Part shown: in pieces, positions 1 to 10,540 of the stretch
How positions within the stretch are numbered: position 1 is the first letter of the stretch
How the letters are laid out: each line of letters begins with the position of its first letter
Assembly (NCBI RefSeq): GCF_037392515.1
Contig: NC_090280.1
Coordinates: forward strand, 28,029,118-28,093,117
DNA length: 64,000 nucleotides
Origin: Haliotis asinina
Taxonomy: Eukaryota > Mollusca > Gastropoda > Lepetellida > Haliotidae
Reading direction: 5' to 3'
Position numbers and translations under genes: made by a program
The notes under the pieces: model-generated
Told to the model about the DNA's origin: nothing
Databases searched by the model: none
The model's input: only the letters and a program-made list of their open reading frames with translations

Positions 1-350
1 CATTACTAACGCAACGCGAGGTGGGACATGGTACATGTATTACTAACGCCATGCGAGGTGGGACAAGAGGTATTTAGAAGTTCTAATATAAGACAAAATG
101 TTATGTATGTCAACTTCTTCTTTATCATTTACACATCGTTTCTGGGCTATTCCTTGCCCATTCGTCATGTGGGTGAAACCAGAAACCTTGTGTAATGATA
201 AAGAAGTTAACGAGGTAGGACGTGGTACATGTATTATTAACGCCATGCGAGGTGGGACATGATGCATGTATTATTACTGCAATGCGAGGTAGGATGTAGT
301 ACATGTATTACTAACGCAATGCGAGGTGGAACATTGTACATGTATTACTA
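1..350. repeat. Minisatellite, ~38-bp unit
   Basis: Imperfect tandem copies of a unit built on TACTAACGCAATGCGAGG plus TGGGACATGGTACATGTAT. Two units lie at 1-67 and about four at 212-350. The block is interrupted by a foldback sequence. The short reading frames here are by-products of the repeat. Confidence 0.85.
109..211. repeat. Foldback (inverted-repeat) insertion inside the minisatellite
   Basis: The left arm, starting GTCAACTTCTTCTTTATC, and the right arm, ending GATAAAGAAGTTAAC, are reverse complements over roughly 33-37 bp with a few mismatches and small gaps. The inner ends GTTTCTGG and CCAGAAAC also pair. The ~33-bp centre is unrelated to the surrounding 38-bp units. It looks like a very small foldback or MITE-like insertion. 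No clear target duplication was seen. Confidence 0.6.
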
Positions 351-365
351 ACTATCTGCATTGTC

Positions 366-985
366 AGGCACGTTGCCATGGTAGCCTACTGATGACCTAC
401 AGGGTGTAGACTGACACGTTGCAATGATAGCCTACAGGGTGTAGTCGGGCATGTTGCCATGATAACCTACATGACGTATACTGAAACGTTGACATGATAA
501 CCTACAGGGCGTAGACGGACACTTTGCCATGATAACCTTCAGGATGAAGACTGACACTTTGCCATGATAACCTACATGGTGTAGAGGGACACGTTGCCAT
601 GATAACCTACAGGATGAAGACTGACACGTTGCCATGATAACCTACAGGATGTAGACTGACACTTTGCCATGATAACCTACAGGGTGTAGACGGACACGTT
701 GCCATGATAACCTACATGGTGTAGACTGACACGTTGCCATGATAACTTACAGGGTGGAAACTGACACTTTGCCATGATAACCTACAGGATGTATACTGAA
801 ACGTTGACATGATAACCTACACGGTGTAGACGGACACGTTGCAATGATAGCATGCAGGATGAAGACTGACACGTTGCCATGATAACCTACAGGGTGTAAA
901 CTGATACGTTGCCATGATAACCTTCAGGATGTAGACTGACACGTTGCCATGATAACCTACAGGGTGTAGATGGATACGTTGATCG
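366..985. repeat. Minisatellite, 35-bp unit, ~17 copies
   Basis: Tandem units of the form GTTGCCATGATAACCTAC + AGGGTGTAGACTGACAC with a 35-bp period (for example GATAACC at 601 and again at 636). Units differ by scattered substitutions. It directly follows the 38-bp array but is a different sequence. Confidence 0.9.
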
Positions 986-1614
986 TGTAACCTAAATACG
1001 TACTCGGATTTACCAGGGTCGTGAACAAATCGTCATCGCCCACATTGCCAGGCTGACTTCAGGATATATTCGTACCCAATGTCATATGCTATACTGGACG
1101 TACATAGTCCCGGTTCAAGGTTCTCAGGTCGCAGTGCACAGTGCCACACAAAGACTATTATGACCAACAATAGTAAAGGCGGAATATCTGGTTATGGTTC
1201 GAAATCTACAAAAGAGGCTATCGGCAGGAGAGGGGCCGTCTCAAAGCCTATATATTTATTAGCCGGCACGCAACTGTTCCATGCCGTTCACGATTCAAGG
1301 GACAGCTATTGATGTCTCGTTGAGATAGCTATCTGTAGAAACAGGTATAGGTTTCCAGATTTCCATTCTGACTTGTTATCCATAGGTGCGTATTCTCAGT
1401 CGTACTATATTTGTGTCATCTTTTCCAATTGTACTGACAGCCCTTGTGCAAATGCTTGTTGTCTGTGATATTGATGGAATGTTGTAGATAAAACCTTCAC
1501 GTCAGCTTCGATAATAATAACACATGGGGCTATTCAGCAGTAGACTTAACGATTGATGCAGTTCCATGGAAATGTTTGAATAGTTTTGCGAACACATTGT
1601 GTGTCTGCTCAGTG
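986..1614. other. Unassigned stretch
   Basis: No recognisable gene, repeat or RNA. A 77-codon open frame at 1079-1312 (+) has no domain I recognise and no supporting splice or codon signal, so it is not called as a gene. Confidence 0.5.
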
Positions 1615-1940
1615 CATGGTTGTACTCGATACTGTCGGTACTGAGACCTTACAGATCGTTGTCACTTGGCAGTACACTGTTCCTGTGGCTGCGCTCGACA
1701 CTGTCGGTGTAACACTACCTGACCACATCCATGTGGCTGTACCCGACACTGTCAATGTAACCCTACCAGACCACATCCATGTGGCTGTACTTGACACTGT
1801 CGATGTAACACTACCAGACCACATCCATGTGGCTGTACCCGACACTGTCTCTGCAACACAACCAGACCACGTCCATGTGGTTGTACTCGACACTGTCGGT
1901 GTAACACTACCAGACCACATCCATGTGGCTGTACTGACTC
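1615..1940. repeat. Minisatellite, 48-bp unit, ~7 copies
   Basis: Units of about 48 bp built on GTGGCTGTACCCGACACTGT and CTACCAGACCACATCCAT. Because 48 is a multiple of three, both strands stay open (16-residue periodic frames). That openness is a property of the repeat and not evidence of a gene. Confidence 0.85.
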
Positions 1941-2155
1941 TTCCACACACCCACTCAATCTTCCACCCACTCATCACTGTTTCAACCCCCCACCTACCCA
2001 CCCATTCACTCATTGACTTCCCCCCCCACCCCCACCCCCCACCCCCCACGCACACACACACATTCACATAATCACTCTCTCTTCCACCCATCCATTCACT
2101 CACTCACTCATCACTCTTCCACTCACCCACCAACTCACCCACTCATAACGGTAAA
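1941..2155. repeat. Low-complexity CACT/CCAC-rich tract
   Basis: Pyrimidine-biased simple sequence (CACTCACTCA, CCCACCCCC, CACACACA) linking the 48-bp minisatellite to a SINE. It resembles an expanded SINE-type ACTC tail plus degenerate C-rich repeats. Confidence 0.7.
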
Positions 2156-2335
2156 GGGCATGCTCGGTAACCACGCACGAGTGGTTAAAGCCTTGGCTCG
2201 TCACGCAAAAGACCCAGATTCGATTCCCCACATGGGTACAGTGCGTGAAGCCCATTTCTGGTGTCCCCACTGTGATAATGCTGGAATATTGCTAAAAGCG
2301 GCTTAAAACCATACTGACTCACTCACTCTTTCATG
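2156..2335 (+). mobile_element. SINE family A copy (tRNA-derived)
   Basis: It has a tRNA-like head (GTGGTTAAAG...GACCCAGATTCGATTCCCCA, the latter a pol III B-box-like element). The body is CATGGGTACAGTG...CCCATTTCTGGTGTCC and the tail TGCTGGAATATTGCTAAAAGCGG ends in ACTCACTC. This is a near full-length family-A reference copy in this window. Confidence 0.85.
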
Positions 2336-2621
2336 TCTTGTGACAGTAATGATATTTCTGTGTCGTTAGTCAGAAAGTATGAACCCGAATGTCAAGCTCA
2401 ACACCAGCTAAAGGATGATTTATAACTCATACCTAAATACTTAACTCACGTCTGTCACGTTCGTCATTTTATTCTATCTCATGAAACGTATATATGGCAT
2501 CGTGTTGTAAAGTATCATTGAGTTCAAATGCACAGCGTCGAGACGTACTCCGACGTATTGTTGTGGCAGATGGTTTCGTACAGAATATTTTTGGAAAACA
2601 GTACACAAACTGAAGACTTGG

Positions 2622-2737
2622 ACTGATGGGTTCGGGTGTTCAGACTCGTTGACAGGGTTGACACGTCATCGTATCGCAGCTGCGTGGTTCGATGTTCACA
2701 ATGCCAGTTATTGCCGCCATATAGTGACTGAGTTTGG
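2622..2737 (+). mobile_element. SINE family B copy, internally deleted
   Basis: Matches the family-B body: GTTCAGACTCGTTGACAGG, then GTTGACACGTCATCGTATC, then GCCGCCATATAG and CTGAG. The central CACTGGATTGTCTGGTCC segment is missing. It abuts a family-A copy in the opposite orientation. Confidence 0.65.
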
Positions 2738-2885
2738 ATGTACGCCCATGTTAGCAATATTCCAGCAATTTCACAGTGGGGGACACCAGAAATGGGCTCC
2801 ACATTCCACCCATTTGAAGAATCGAACCCGTGTCTTCGGTGCGGCTAGTGAACGCCTGAACCACTACGCTACCCAACCCCTCCAC
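2738..2885 (-). mobile_element. SINE family A copy
   Basis: Reverse complement of family A: TTAGCAATATTCCAGCAAT, GGGGGACACCAGAAATGGGC, then GAATCGAACCCGTG and the head CCACTACGCTACCC. The B-box-like GGTTCGATTC is preserved on the minus strand. Confidence 0.85.
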
Positions 2886-3292
2886 CATTTGACTGGAAAA
2901 CTGGAGGTCTTCCCATGTACCCAGCCCTATTATCTGGAGTTAATGAACCAGTCAAGCCAAGTGTTGGGTCAAACTAGCATGTTAGCTGAAACTTTGTATA
3001 TATCTCAAACATATTTAAATGACTCAGAAGGACAGTTGAAGAAATATATTTCATAAATACAATTGTGTAAATATACTGAACACGAACGTCTTGTCGCCTT
3101 CCTCTGGTATTAGGGTTCTTATTTAAACACCCGAACCTATTGCGGCAAATGTCCAACCAAGTACACACTGGGTGCTGTAACATTCTGAAAATAGTGTTTT
3201 GGAATGCTATGTCTTGCCCCTCGCTATCAAGAGAGAACTGTTCACACAGAATCACAGACTTGCTGTTGCCACCTTTGATGTGTTGCATCACT
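2886..3292. other. Unassigned stretch
   Basis: AT-rich sequence between SINEs. Open frames on both strands (2974-3291 minus is the longest) show no recognisable domain. Nothing is called here. Confidence 0.5.
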
Positions 3293-3512
3293 TGGTTAGG
3301 GTAGGCGACTATGCTTGTCGAAAGAGGCGACTAACGGGATCGGATGGTCAGGCTCGCTGACTTGGTTGACACAAGTCATCGGTTCCCACTTGTGCAGATC
3401 GATGTTCATGCTGCCGATCACTGGATTGTCTGGTCCAGACTCGATTATTTACAGACCGCAGCCATAAAGCTGGAATATTGCTGAGTGCGTAAAACTAAAC
3501 TCACGCACTCAC
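3293..3512 (+). mobile_element. SINE family B copy, near full length
   Basis: Contains TAGGCGACTATGCTTGTCG, GGCGACTAACGGGATCGG, TCAGGCTCGCTGACTTGG, GATCACTGGATTGTCTGG and the shared tail GCTGGAATATTGCTGAGTGC with an AAACTCACGCACTCAC end. It is one of the best family-B references in the window. Confidence 0.85.
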
Positions 3513-3659
3513 ATATATCTTGTGGAATGAAACTAGCTTGTAATAACATAATATGTGTAATATGAATTGTGACTCTAGTGATACTGTACACGGTTATACA
3601 CGCCCCAAACTGTCTCCTTCATGCGAAAACACCAGCTAGATATGCAGAGATCTTAAGGT

Positions 3660-5215
3660 AAACATATCCTATTCAAACTAAATTCAGCAAGGATTGGTAA
3701 GCAAGCCGTAATGGGTTTATATTTGAATACCTCTCCATTACGTTAATACAGTGATTAAACAAATAAACTGACGGGCAAACCTTTCTCCTGGTACAATTTG
3801 ATAGCTTTGATAAATGACAAGACCAATGTGACATTTGAATGTTGTAGCTTGTTAAGCAATGAGATAGGCACATGTTCAGTACTGAAATTTCAGCTTTGTT
3901 CGGATTTATTATAATAGTATAGACAGATTTTAGTACAAAAGAATTTATAAGTTTATTTGTGGGATTTCCATTTAACAGAGAATTTAAACTATACACGTGT
4001 ACATACAAATGCATGTGACATTTGATGTTGGAAAAATTAGGACAGGTAAAGTAATGTAAAGTAGCCTTAGAGGGTGACCACAGGAGCTGCATGGATCAAC
4101 TGAAATGTACTGTTAACCATGTTCACATTCAAATCATATCACCCAAGTCCGAGGAGTGAGTGGGTAATTTGGCAGAAAGGTGTATCAACGTTGTTGTTGT
4201 TTTTTTTTCTTTTCAAATATATTAAAATCGATGACTGTAATACAATTTTGAACTGTGCTATTGTTTCTCAGGCAGATCATTACATTTATAAAATCGTAAT
4301 CGTGAAAACGATTTGCCATACAACATACAAATCACTATAGTTCTAGTTTCAATGTTATTACTGTTTGTTATGGTATGTGTAAATCACGATGACATGCTAC
4401 AGTTTGAATGTTATTACTATGTCATATTGTCTGTGCAAACCACTCCGACATTTTACAGTTTGAATGTTATTATTATTACAATGATCACTTAACTGTGATA
4501 CTTTTCCTGCTAGGTCGGTTAAAGAATCTGGTGTCATATGATGAGCCATTTTGCAATATAATGTGAGAATTTGCTAATTTGTCTACGGTCAACAAGGGCA
4601 TGGAGTTAGTTTCCTTATAACTTTAGTCATGACTTATTCCTCTAATTGCTCTGCAAATCGTCCGCAGGGCATCTATATGTAGATTTTCAAACGTTTTTTT
4701 TCTTGTTCTTTAGTACAATTATCCCAGATGTGTTAACAGTAATCGAACATTAGTAATATTCATGATTTCTACATTGGCTCAAATGATTTTCTAGATAATC
4801 TATATTCAAAACTACGAAAACAAGATATCAATAGATGAACCTTTTTTAATAGTTCACCAATGAACCTTTTTAATAGTTCACCAATGTGGGAATTCCATTT
4901 ACAATCTAATTGTAAGGTTACTCCTAGGTGTTTGGTGTTTATGATAGCTGACTTCGGGTAATGTCTACTGATTGTATTTTAAGCCTAGGAATTGGAAACT
5001 GATTAGCGATACTTCTGCGAGTGAAATTAACCTGCCATATTTCGGCCCAATGAGAGATCCTGTTTAAGTCATCATTTAAGGAAGCCTCGGTAAAAACATG
5101 ACTATCAACAACAGCATACACCGAAGTTTCATCGGCTAAAAGACGAATATTGATAGTCTTTATGTAAACTAAAAACAGTAATGGCCCAAGGACAGATCCT
5201 TGTGGCACCCCAGAA
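3660..5215 (-). mobile_element. 5'-truncated non-LTR (LINE) retrotransposon, CR1/Jockey-like RT
   Basis: Read on the minus strand, 5208-4939 encodes the end of a LINE reverse transcriptase: PQGSVLGPLLFL, then LLADETSVY (the FADD catalytic box, second Asp changed to Glu), then LNDDLNRISHWAEIWQV. Further down are HLGVTLQLDCKWNSHIGEL (about 4930-4860), a degenerate YRLSRKSFEPM...FDYC...WDNCTKEQ segment (about 4840-4690) and a C-terminal HYFTCP zinc-knuckle-like piece near 4040. Stops and frameshifts separate these parts, so the copy is dead. Its 3' end (3660-3720) matches that of the LINE at 7501, so the two belong to one family. The 5' end of the ORF is missing, as is usual for LINEs. Confidence 0.8.
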
Positions 5216-5261
5216 GTATATAATAGTCTACATGCTTATACTTTGTACATAGCATTTTTGT

Positions 5262-5322
5262 CGTCATGATATGGCTAAAATATTGTCGACGTGACGTAAA
5301 CTTTTAACTCACTCACTCACTT
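5262..5322 (+). mobile_element. Orphan SINE tail
   Basis: Only the shared 3' tail is visible: ATGATATGGCTAAAATATTG, a gap, then CGTAAACTTTTAACTCACTCACTCAC. The 5' body is absent, so the family cannot be assigned. Confidence 0.5.
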
Positions 5323-5659
5323 TCACATTTGTGTCCTGAAGTTTGTGATACATGTATTGCAGATTCTGCTCTTTTGGGTGTGGCAAGATATAAAGTCAAC
5401 CAAATGGGGTTCGTGAGGCTGGAACATTGCGAAACAAATTTGCTTGACGTTGACAGATAATCTGTCGAAAATTAACAACATACAAAACAGCTGCATTTGT
5501 ATCATATTGTGGGTGAGGCTGACTACATTTTGAACATCCCTCGTATATATATCACTTTGTCTTTTTGCTTGCATTTCCATGGCAACATCTTTGACTTTGA
5601 CTGACACTCTTTCACGGGACAGAACTTTATAGCCTTTCAATACCCTCCTTCAACTATGT

Positions 5660-5815
5660 AATATAGTCACAGACGTGGATGACACATATCATTGTATTCC
5701 ATGTGTGTAGATTGATGCTTATGCCTTTGATCACTGGATTGTCAGGTCCAGATTCTATTACTTACAGACAGCTGGAATTTTGCTGAGTGTGGCATAAAAC
5801 TAGAATCACTCACTG
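5660..5815 (+). mobile_element. SINE family B copy, 3' two-thirds
   Basis: GATGACACATATCATTG, then GATTGATGCTTATGC, GATCACTGGATTGTCAGGTC, GCTGGAATTTTGCTGAGTG and an ATCACTCACTG end. It is diverged, and the 5' GGCGACTAACGGG block is missing. Confidence 0.7.
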
Positions 5816-5945
5816 CAATATACCCATCGACACATTTGACATCGTCGTAACTGACTGACATGTTCACGAGGGGTATTTTACCAATTTCATGGGATATTGA
5901 TGACTTTGTCCTAATCTTACAATTTGCTGCAAGCATTACACTTAT

Positions 5946-6030
5946 GTTTATATAAGGCGACTAAAGGCATCGGGTGGTCAGAGTAGCTGTCTTGGTTGAC
6001 ATGTGCGTCATCGTATCCCAGTTGCGTATA
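5946..6030 (+). mobile_element. SINE family B fragment, 5' part only
   Basis: AAGGCGACTAAAGGCATCGG, then GTGGTCAGAGTAGCTGTC and TTGGTTGACATGTGCGTC. The match stops after CCCAGTTGCGTA, so the 3' half and tail are lacking. Confidence 0.7.
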
Positions 6031-7499
6031 AAGAAATCATATTTTGTCCTTTAAAAATCAATTTTCAAAACGAACATTTCTTCTAACACATTCACTTTTT
6101 TCCAACTTCTTTTGTCGAGCAAGCCGCATGAGAACTAATTAATATTCACGAGCAAAAACTGTGCCAAGCTCATTCGTCCAATCATGCAGTCATACGCCAC
6201 AATCCGACCAAGGTATCACATGTTAGCCATTTTCTAATTGACTGTAAGGGGAATTCCTTGAATTGATCTATGGTGTTTGCATACAAGCACGTGGCAACCT
6301 TCATGCACTCATCATGTTCCATCCGTCTAATTTCGCAACCAGACGCCGAAACTGATCCAGGTATTTCGGGTTAGCGATATATTTGGCTGAAAGAAAATTC
6401 CTTGAGTGAGCATTTGCAAACTAACACGTGACTTACGTGTGGCGGTTGAAATATTGACTTGTTTCGGTGTTATGAATGCTGTAGAACATGCCGATACAAT
6501 GCTTAATTACAGTACTTCACAGAATAGATTTTTCTATTTCAACATTAAGAGAACGTCTTTGTTCACCCTTCAACAACAGCATAAAACAGAAAGACACACG
6601 TTTATCGTTTTTCATGATGATCCAGTGACGCTGCAAGTGTCCGTAACTTGATAGCATTAACAACTGACAACACGAAGTTAGTTGGCTGACGTTGGTGTTT
6701 GACAATGAAATGACAGTACAAACAATTATAATCGATCGATTATCGATCGTTCAGAAGCGATTATCGATATGACAATATCTAACGATAACCAGCTCTATCG
6801 GCAAGTCTCTGTATTGAAAGAATGTCAATATACTTCACATTCACAATAGGATATGCTGGCTATAGATTTTAGATGAGGTATAACCTCTTCACTAACCGGA
6901 GTCCCCTTGTTCTATTCAATATGGAAGGGTCACTGTTGAAATGATCTGACCGACGAAACCTTTAGACGTCTTTGTACAGCCAGGATGATTAAACAATAGA
7001 GAACCAAGAAAACGCCAAAACACTTTGTGATACGGTCCCTTTATGAGAAAAGACAACTGGGTGGACTGGGTGGCACTACATATAGTAGTGCGGCAGTTAC
7101 TGTGGAGGTAATGTATTGACGTAGTCCATGGACGGTCGTTTCTTTGTCGTCAAGGTTTCTGTCGTTGTTTACTGCCGTTGTCAGGGCATGCGTCGTGATG
7201 TTTACCGGAGTGGATGAAGGCCGGTAGCTGAAGTAAAGATCGGTCCAACGCCATTGCTTTTCTTGGTAGGTTCGTAGGTTGATAGATAATCGATTTAATC
7301 AGTCCAGAATGAACATACAATCACATAACCTTGGTCGACGCTGTGTCCGGTGTTTTCGTGCGTTTTGTGTATGTGCAAGACTGTACGAGTGTGCGTGTGT
7401 TTGTGTGAACATTGTCAGATACATCTATATAAATGATTCTTGATATATAGGCCCACTGACGCTATAATGTAGGTGTGTGAGTGTGCGCGTTTGTGGTTT
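6031..7499. other. Unassigned stretch
   Basis: No gene is supported. A dense cluster of ATCGAT palindromes sits at about 6731-6770 (ATAATCGATCGATTATCGAT followed by another GATTATCGAT). The rest is ordinary AT-rich sequence with short frames lacking recognisable domains. Confidence 0.5.
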
Positions 7500-7500
7500 A

Positions 7501-8175
7501 AACATATTTATTTCCAAAAGAGGAATTGGATTGGTAAACAAGCAGTATATTGTTTATGTGAATACAAATAACTTAGATATAACAGTCGTGAGGAGGAAAG
7601 CATGCTAATAACAAACAATAAACAATAGCTTTCTGAAAATGTAACGATCAAAAGTTGTTAAGATAGCCACCTATAACAAACATTCGTGTCGGAAGATTTG
7701 ATCGTAAGTGCAATTTCGTTTTTACAATTACAACACAAATCTACCTGAGAGTACAATGAAAGAATGGACAGATTTTAATAATTCAAGATTATCTTTAGCA
7801 GAGCAATGAGCGTGGGTACGTAATATTGATTTGATGTCATATCCTTTGATATAGAAGCGCATTTTATGTCTTGTGTGAGTGTAATTAATGCACGAAAGGA
7901 AATAGTGAATTGGATCTTCGTAAGAGTAGCCACAAGAGCAAGACGGATTTGAAGATAAACATCGTTGATATTTATGTGCGTTTACATCGCTTGCAGCCGA
8001 GCCTGGGGCGCGAGTGGATAATCCTGACAGAATCTTGATCCTGAGTTTAAATTAAAGTAGTTTTGAATATTATTATTTGACACATTAATTTGTTTCTTAA
8101 AACTACTCAAAGTAGCCGATTCTCTATAATCAGTAGACAAAGAATTCCACAATCTTACTGACTTAGCATAACTTG
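7501..8175 (-). mobile_element. 5'-truncated LINE, C-terminal part of ORF2
   Basis: On the minus strand from 8175 the frame reads YAKSVRLWNSLSTDYRES, TLSSFKKQI, then (about 7980-7690) CLSSNPSCSCGYSYEDPIHY and FLSCINYTHTRHKM. LWNSL + SFK and the C-x-C...ED-x-IHYFLSC zinc-knuckle are typical of the C-terminus of CR1/Jockey-type ORF2. The 3' end (AAACATAT...GGATTGGTAAACAAGCAG) is shared with the LINE at 3660. No RT core remains. Confidence 0.75.
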
Positions 8176-8605
8176 CACTTGAATTCGCGTTTGTGTATGT
8201 GTGATTGTAATTGTCCCTGTGTCTGCGTGTGCGTGCGATGTGTATGTGATCGTAATTATGAATGTAATTTGGTACGCGCGTCTGTTTGTTGTGTGTGTGC
8301 GTATGTATATGTTTGTTGTTTGTGCGTGTGTATACGTATGTTGTGCATGTATGTTGTATGTGTGTGTTGTGTGTATATGTGTGTATATGTGTGTATGTTG
8401 TGTGTATGCTGTATGTGTATGTGTGCATGTTGTATGTGTGTGTCGTGTCTATGTTGTATGCGTGTGTTGTATGTGCATGTCTTGTGTGTGTATGTTGTGT
8501 GTATGTATGTGTGTTGTATATATGTTGTGTGTATGTTGTGTTGTATGTGTGTTGTGTGTGTATGTTGTGCGTGTATGTTGTATGTGCATGTGTGCACTCG
8601 TGTGG
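8176..8605. repeat. TG/TATG-rich microsatellite
   Basis: About 430 bp of degenerate (TG)n with TATG and TTGTG interruptions. Overlapping long frames on both strands (Cys/Val-rich on plus, His/Thr-rich on minus) are simple-sequence artefacts. Confidence 0.9.
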
Positions 8606-9671
8606 ACGTTCAGAACAATGACTGAGAGTGGTAGATAATATAGTCTACTTAACCATTGTCGTAAACTTCATAATTACTTCATAAACTAGTATGTAACTGG
8701 CATTAACTCAGCAAGACATAAGTGTAATGAGTCTGGAATAGTAATGCTTTCACTTACAAGTTATACAGGGTAAGAAGGATCAGTATGAGAAACATCAAAA
8801 ACGTCATAAACATATTTGAAATCACCAGTTAAATGAGAGACACAATCAAGGTATTGCAGAACAGATGTTCTTCCACGCTGGAGGTCATCCTTCAGGAACC
8901 TGACTAGGCGGAATACATTCCTGCTAGTGGAACAATAGAGCCGGGGAAACCTTAGAGTGCATATCTCAGCACGGTTGTGTTTATTCAAACTTGTGGTCAC
9001 GCCGTCACCAGGGAGACCTAGTATGATTTGTTCGGAAATTTGCTCAGGTGGGGGTGGGGTTCCTCTTTTGCCGGACATTTCTATTCTACATAAAAATTCA
9101 TATAGGCTCGTGGCCTTGTCAGAAATAAAGGTAATAAAAAATCACCGATGCGCGATAATCCCTTAAACAATACTTTTGTTGTGAATTGACTTATAGTCTG
9201 TTTCGCCAATAAGTGCACACTGTAACTTTTTTCACTTCAGCAATTCAACATTTATATGTATTTTCATGATAAAAGTTATAAAAACACATGTACATTTTCA
9301 TAAAATGAGAAATTAGTAAATGAAGACATAAACAAATATACATAAACATTTGGTTTATAAATATACATACAAAAAATAATTATTCCAACCAGGTCTCAGA
9401 CAAGATCCCCTTAAATATGGAACGAACTGAATTTTAGCTGATATAATTCAAGTTAACTCAAAACAAATGGGTGCCTTGTAATTAGTGAGTTCGAAGTTTG
9501 CCAAACGCTCATATCCCCAAAATGATACTATGGATGGTACCTACTCACTGAAAACAGACCATAGCTGGCAAACAAGCGAACCCGATACTCTTTACCCGTT
9601 ATCATCACATCAGCTGTCCTTCATAGTTAGATATGACCATGCGATCACCAATTTATTGTCACGAGATTTAC
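8606..9671. other. Unassigned stretch with one orphan minus-strand ORF
   Basis: A 105-codon minus-strand frame at 8761-9078 ends FDVSHTDPSYPV and has a mixed, protein-like composition (VFRLVRFLKDDLQRGR). I recognise no domain and see no splice or regulatory support, so it is recorded only as an orphan ORF. The remainder is AT-rich with no visible feature. Confidence 0.4.
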
Positions 9672-9760
9672 ATTGAAACAGACTATAACTAGTCCCCCTA
9701 TTGTTCTGCGGGTGACTGCATTTTGTTGTTTTACGAAAAGTCGGCACAGTGGGGGTACAC
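9672..9760 (+). repeat. Dispersed repeat, copy 1
   Basis: ATTGAAACAGACTAT, then AGTCCCCCTATTGTTCTGCG and GTGACTGCATTTTGTTG match the reverse complement of 49561-49645 almost base for base. The second copy abuts a MULE. The family is not identified. Confidence 0.65.
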
Positions 9761-10437
9761 CCCGAGACGCTGAATTCATGTGTTTTAAATAGAGATTCGA
9801 CAGCAACACTGAAATCTTGCAACCTATGCTGCTTCGCTCCTACCGCCAGATTGTGTCGAGTTCGGGGGCAGGCGTGTCACCAAGAGAAGCAATTGAATCA
9901 ATTTCCAACATGGACCCCAACTGAGACTTCTTGACCGTTGAGGTGGAACTGTGAGGACAAAAGGGTTGATAAACAAGAGAATAATGCTTCTGTATCCCAC
10001 ATTGTACGTCAGTCCGCTAGGCAGATGCGTGTACGAGGAAAGTAATATTCCACATGCAGGCTATGGTCTGTTAATAATTGAATTTAGGTATGACAACAAA
10101 GTGGTTGTCTCGTCTTGTTTATGTTTTGCCGAACATGGCAATACTCCAGTTCCTAGACAGCGGCTTTGACATCTATGCACTATGGTGTATCATTTGGTGT
10201 ATCATCTTGTGTATCATCCAGTGACGCTTGGACGCACTATGTAAATCCGCAAACTGCACACACGAGAGATATTAAAGCCGATACATAAATTGAAATAAAA
10301 TAAATGAAATCCCAAGTACACTGTCGCAATGCTCCTTATTGTTCTCGGTGACGTTGGTTTGGTATTTCTTGCAAACTATGTCGTGTTTGGGATTTCTCTT
10401 TCTTAGTAAAATACAAATTCTAGCACTTTCATGGTTG
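9761..10437. other. Unassigned stretch
   Basis: No supported gene. Short plus-strand frames at 9749-9934 and 9951-10169 show no recognisable domain. A small repeated phrase (GTATCATTTGG/GTATCATCTTG) lies near 10190. Confidence 0.5.
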
Positions 10438-10540
10438 TGTCTTATCCGGGATTCGAACCCGCACCCTGAGAGTCAGGCATCTAATCGCCAGCACACGAAG
10501 TAAGCCCCCTAGCCCGCTCAGCCACCGCGACTTCCGCTAA
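10438..10540 (-). mobile_element. tRNA-derived SINE head, third family
   Basis: On the minus strand: GCGGTGGCTGAGCGGGCTAG (an A-box-like TGGCTGAGCGG), an extended variable region, then GTGCGGGTTCGAATCCCGG with a perfect B box GGTTCGAATCC and a T-arm-like stem. The arrangement resembles a long-variable-arm tRNA (Leu/Ser type). The acceptor stem does not close well, so a SINE head or tRNA relic is more likely than a working tRNA. Confidence 0.6.

Noticed and set aside
1-985. Possible CRISPR-like array (regular repeats)
   Set aside because: Units are contiguous and diverged with no unique spacers, in a eukaryotic genome; these are minisatellites.
1586-2103. Long open frames on both strands (161 and 164 codons)
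   Set aside because: They follow the 48-bp minisatellite (multiple of three) and C-rich tract; openness on both strands is a repeat artefact.
8173-8638. Several 110-150-codon Cys/Val/Tyr-rich or His/Thr-rich frames
   Set aside because: All are translations of the TG/TATG microsatellite; only the minus-strand part below 8175 is a real LINE remnant.
8761-9078. Minus-strand 105-codon host gene
   Set aside because: Protein-like composition but no domain, no splice evidence and no relative in the window; left as an orphan ORF.
10438-10540. Functional tRNA gene
   Set aside because: A and B boxes are good but the acceptor ends do not pair well, so a SINE head is more likely.
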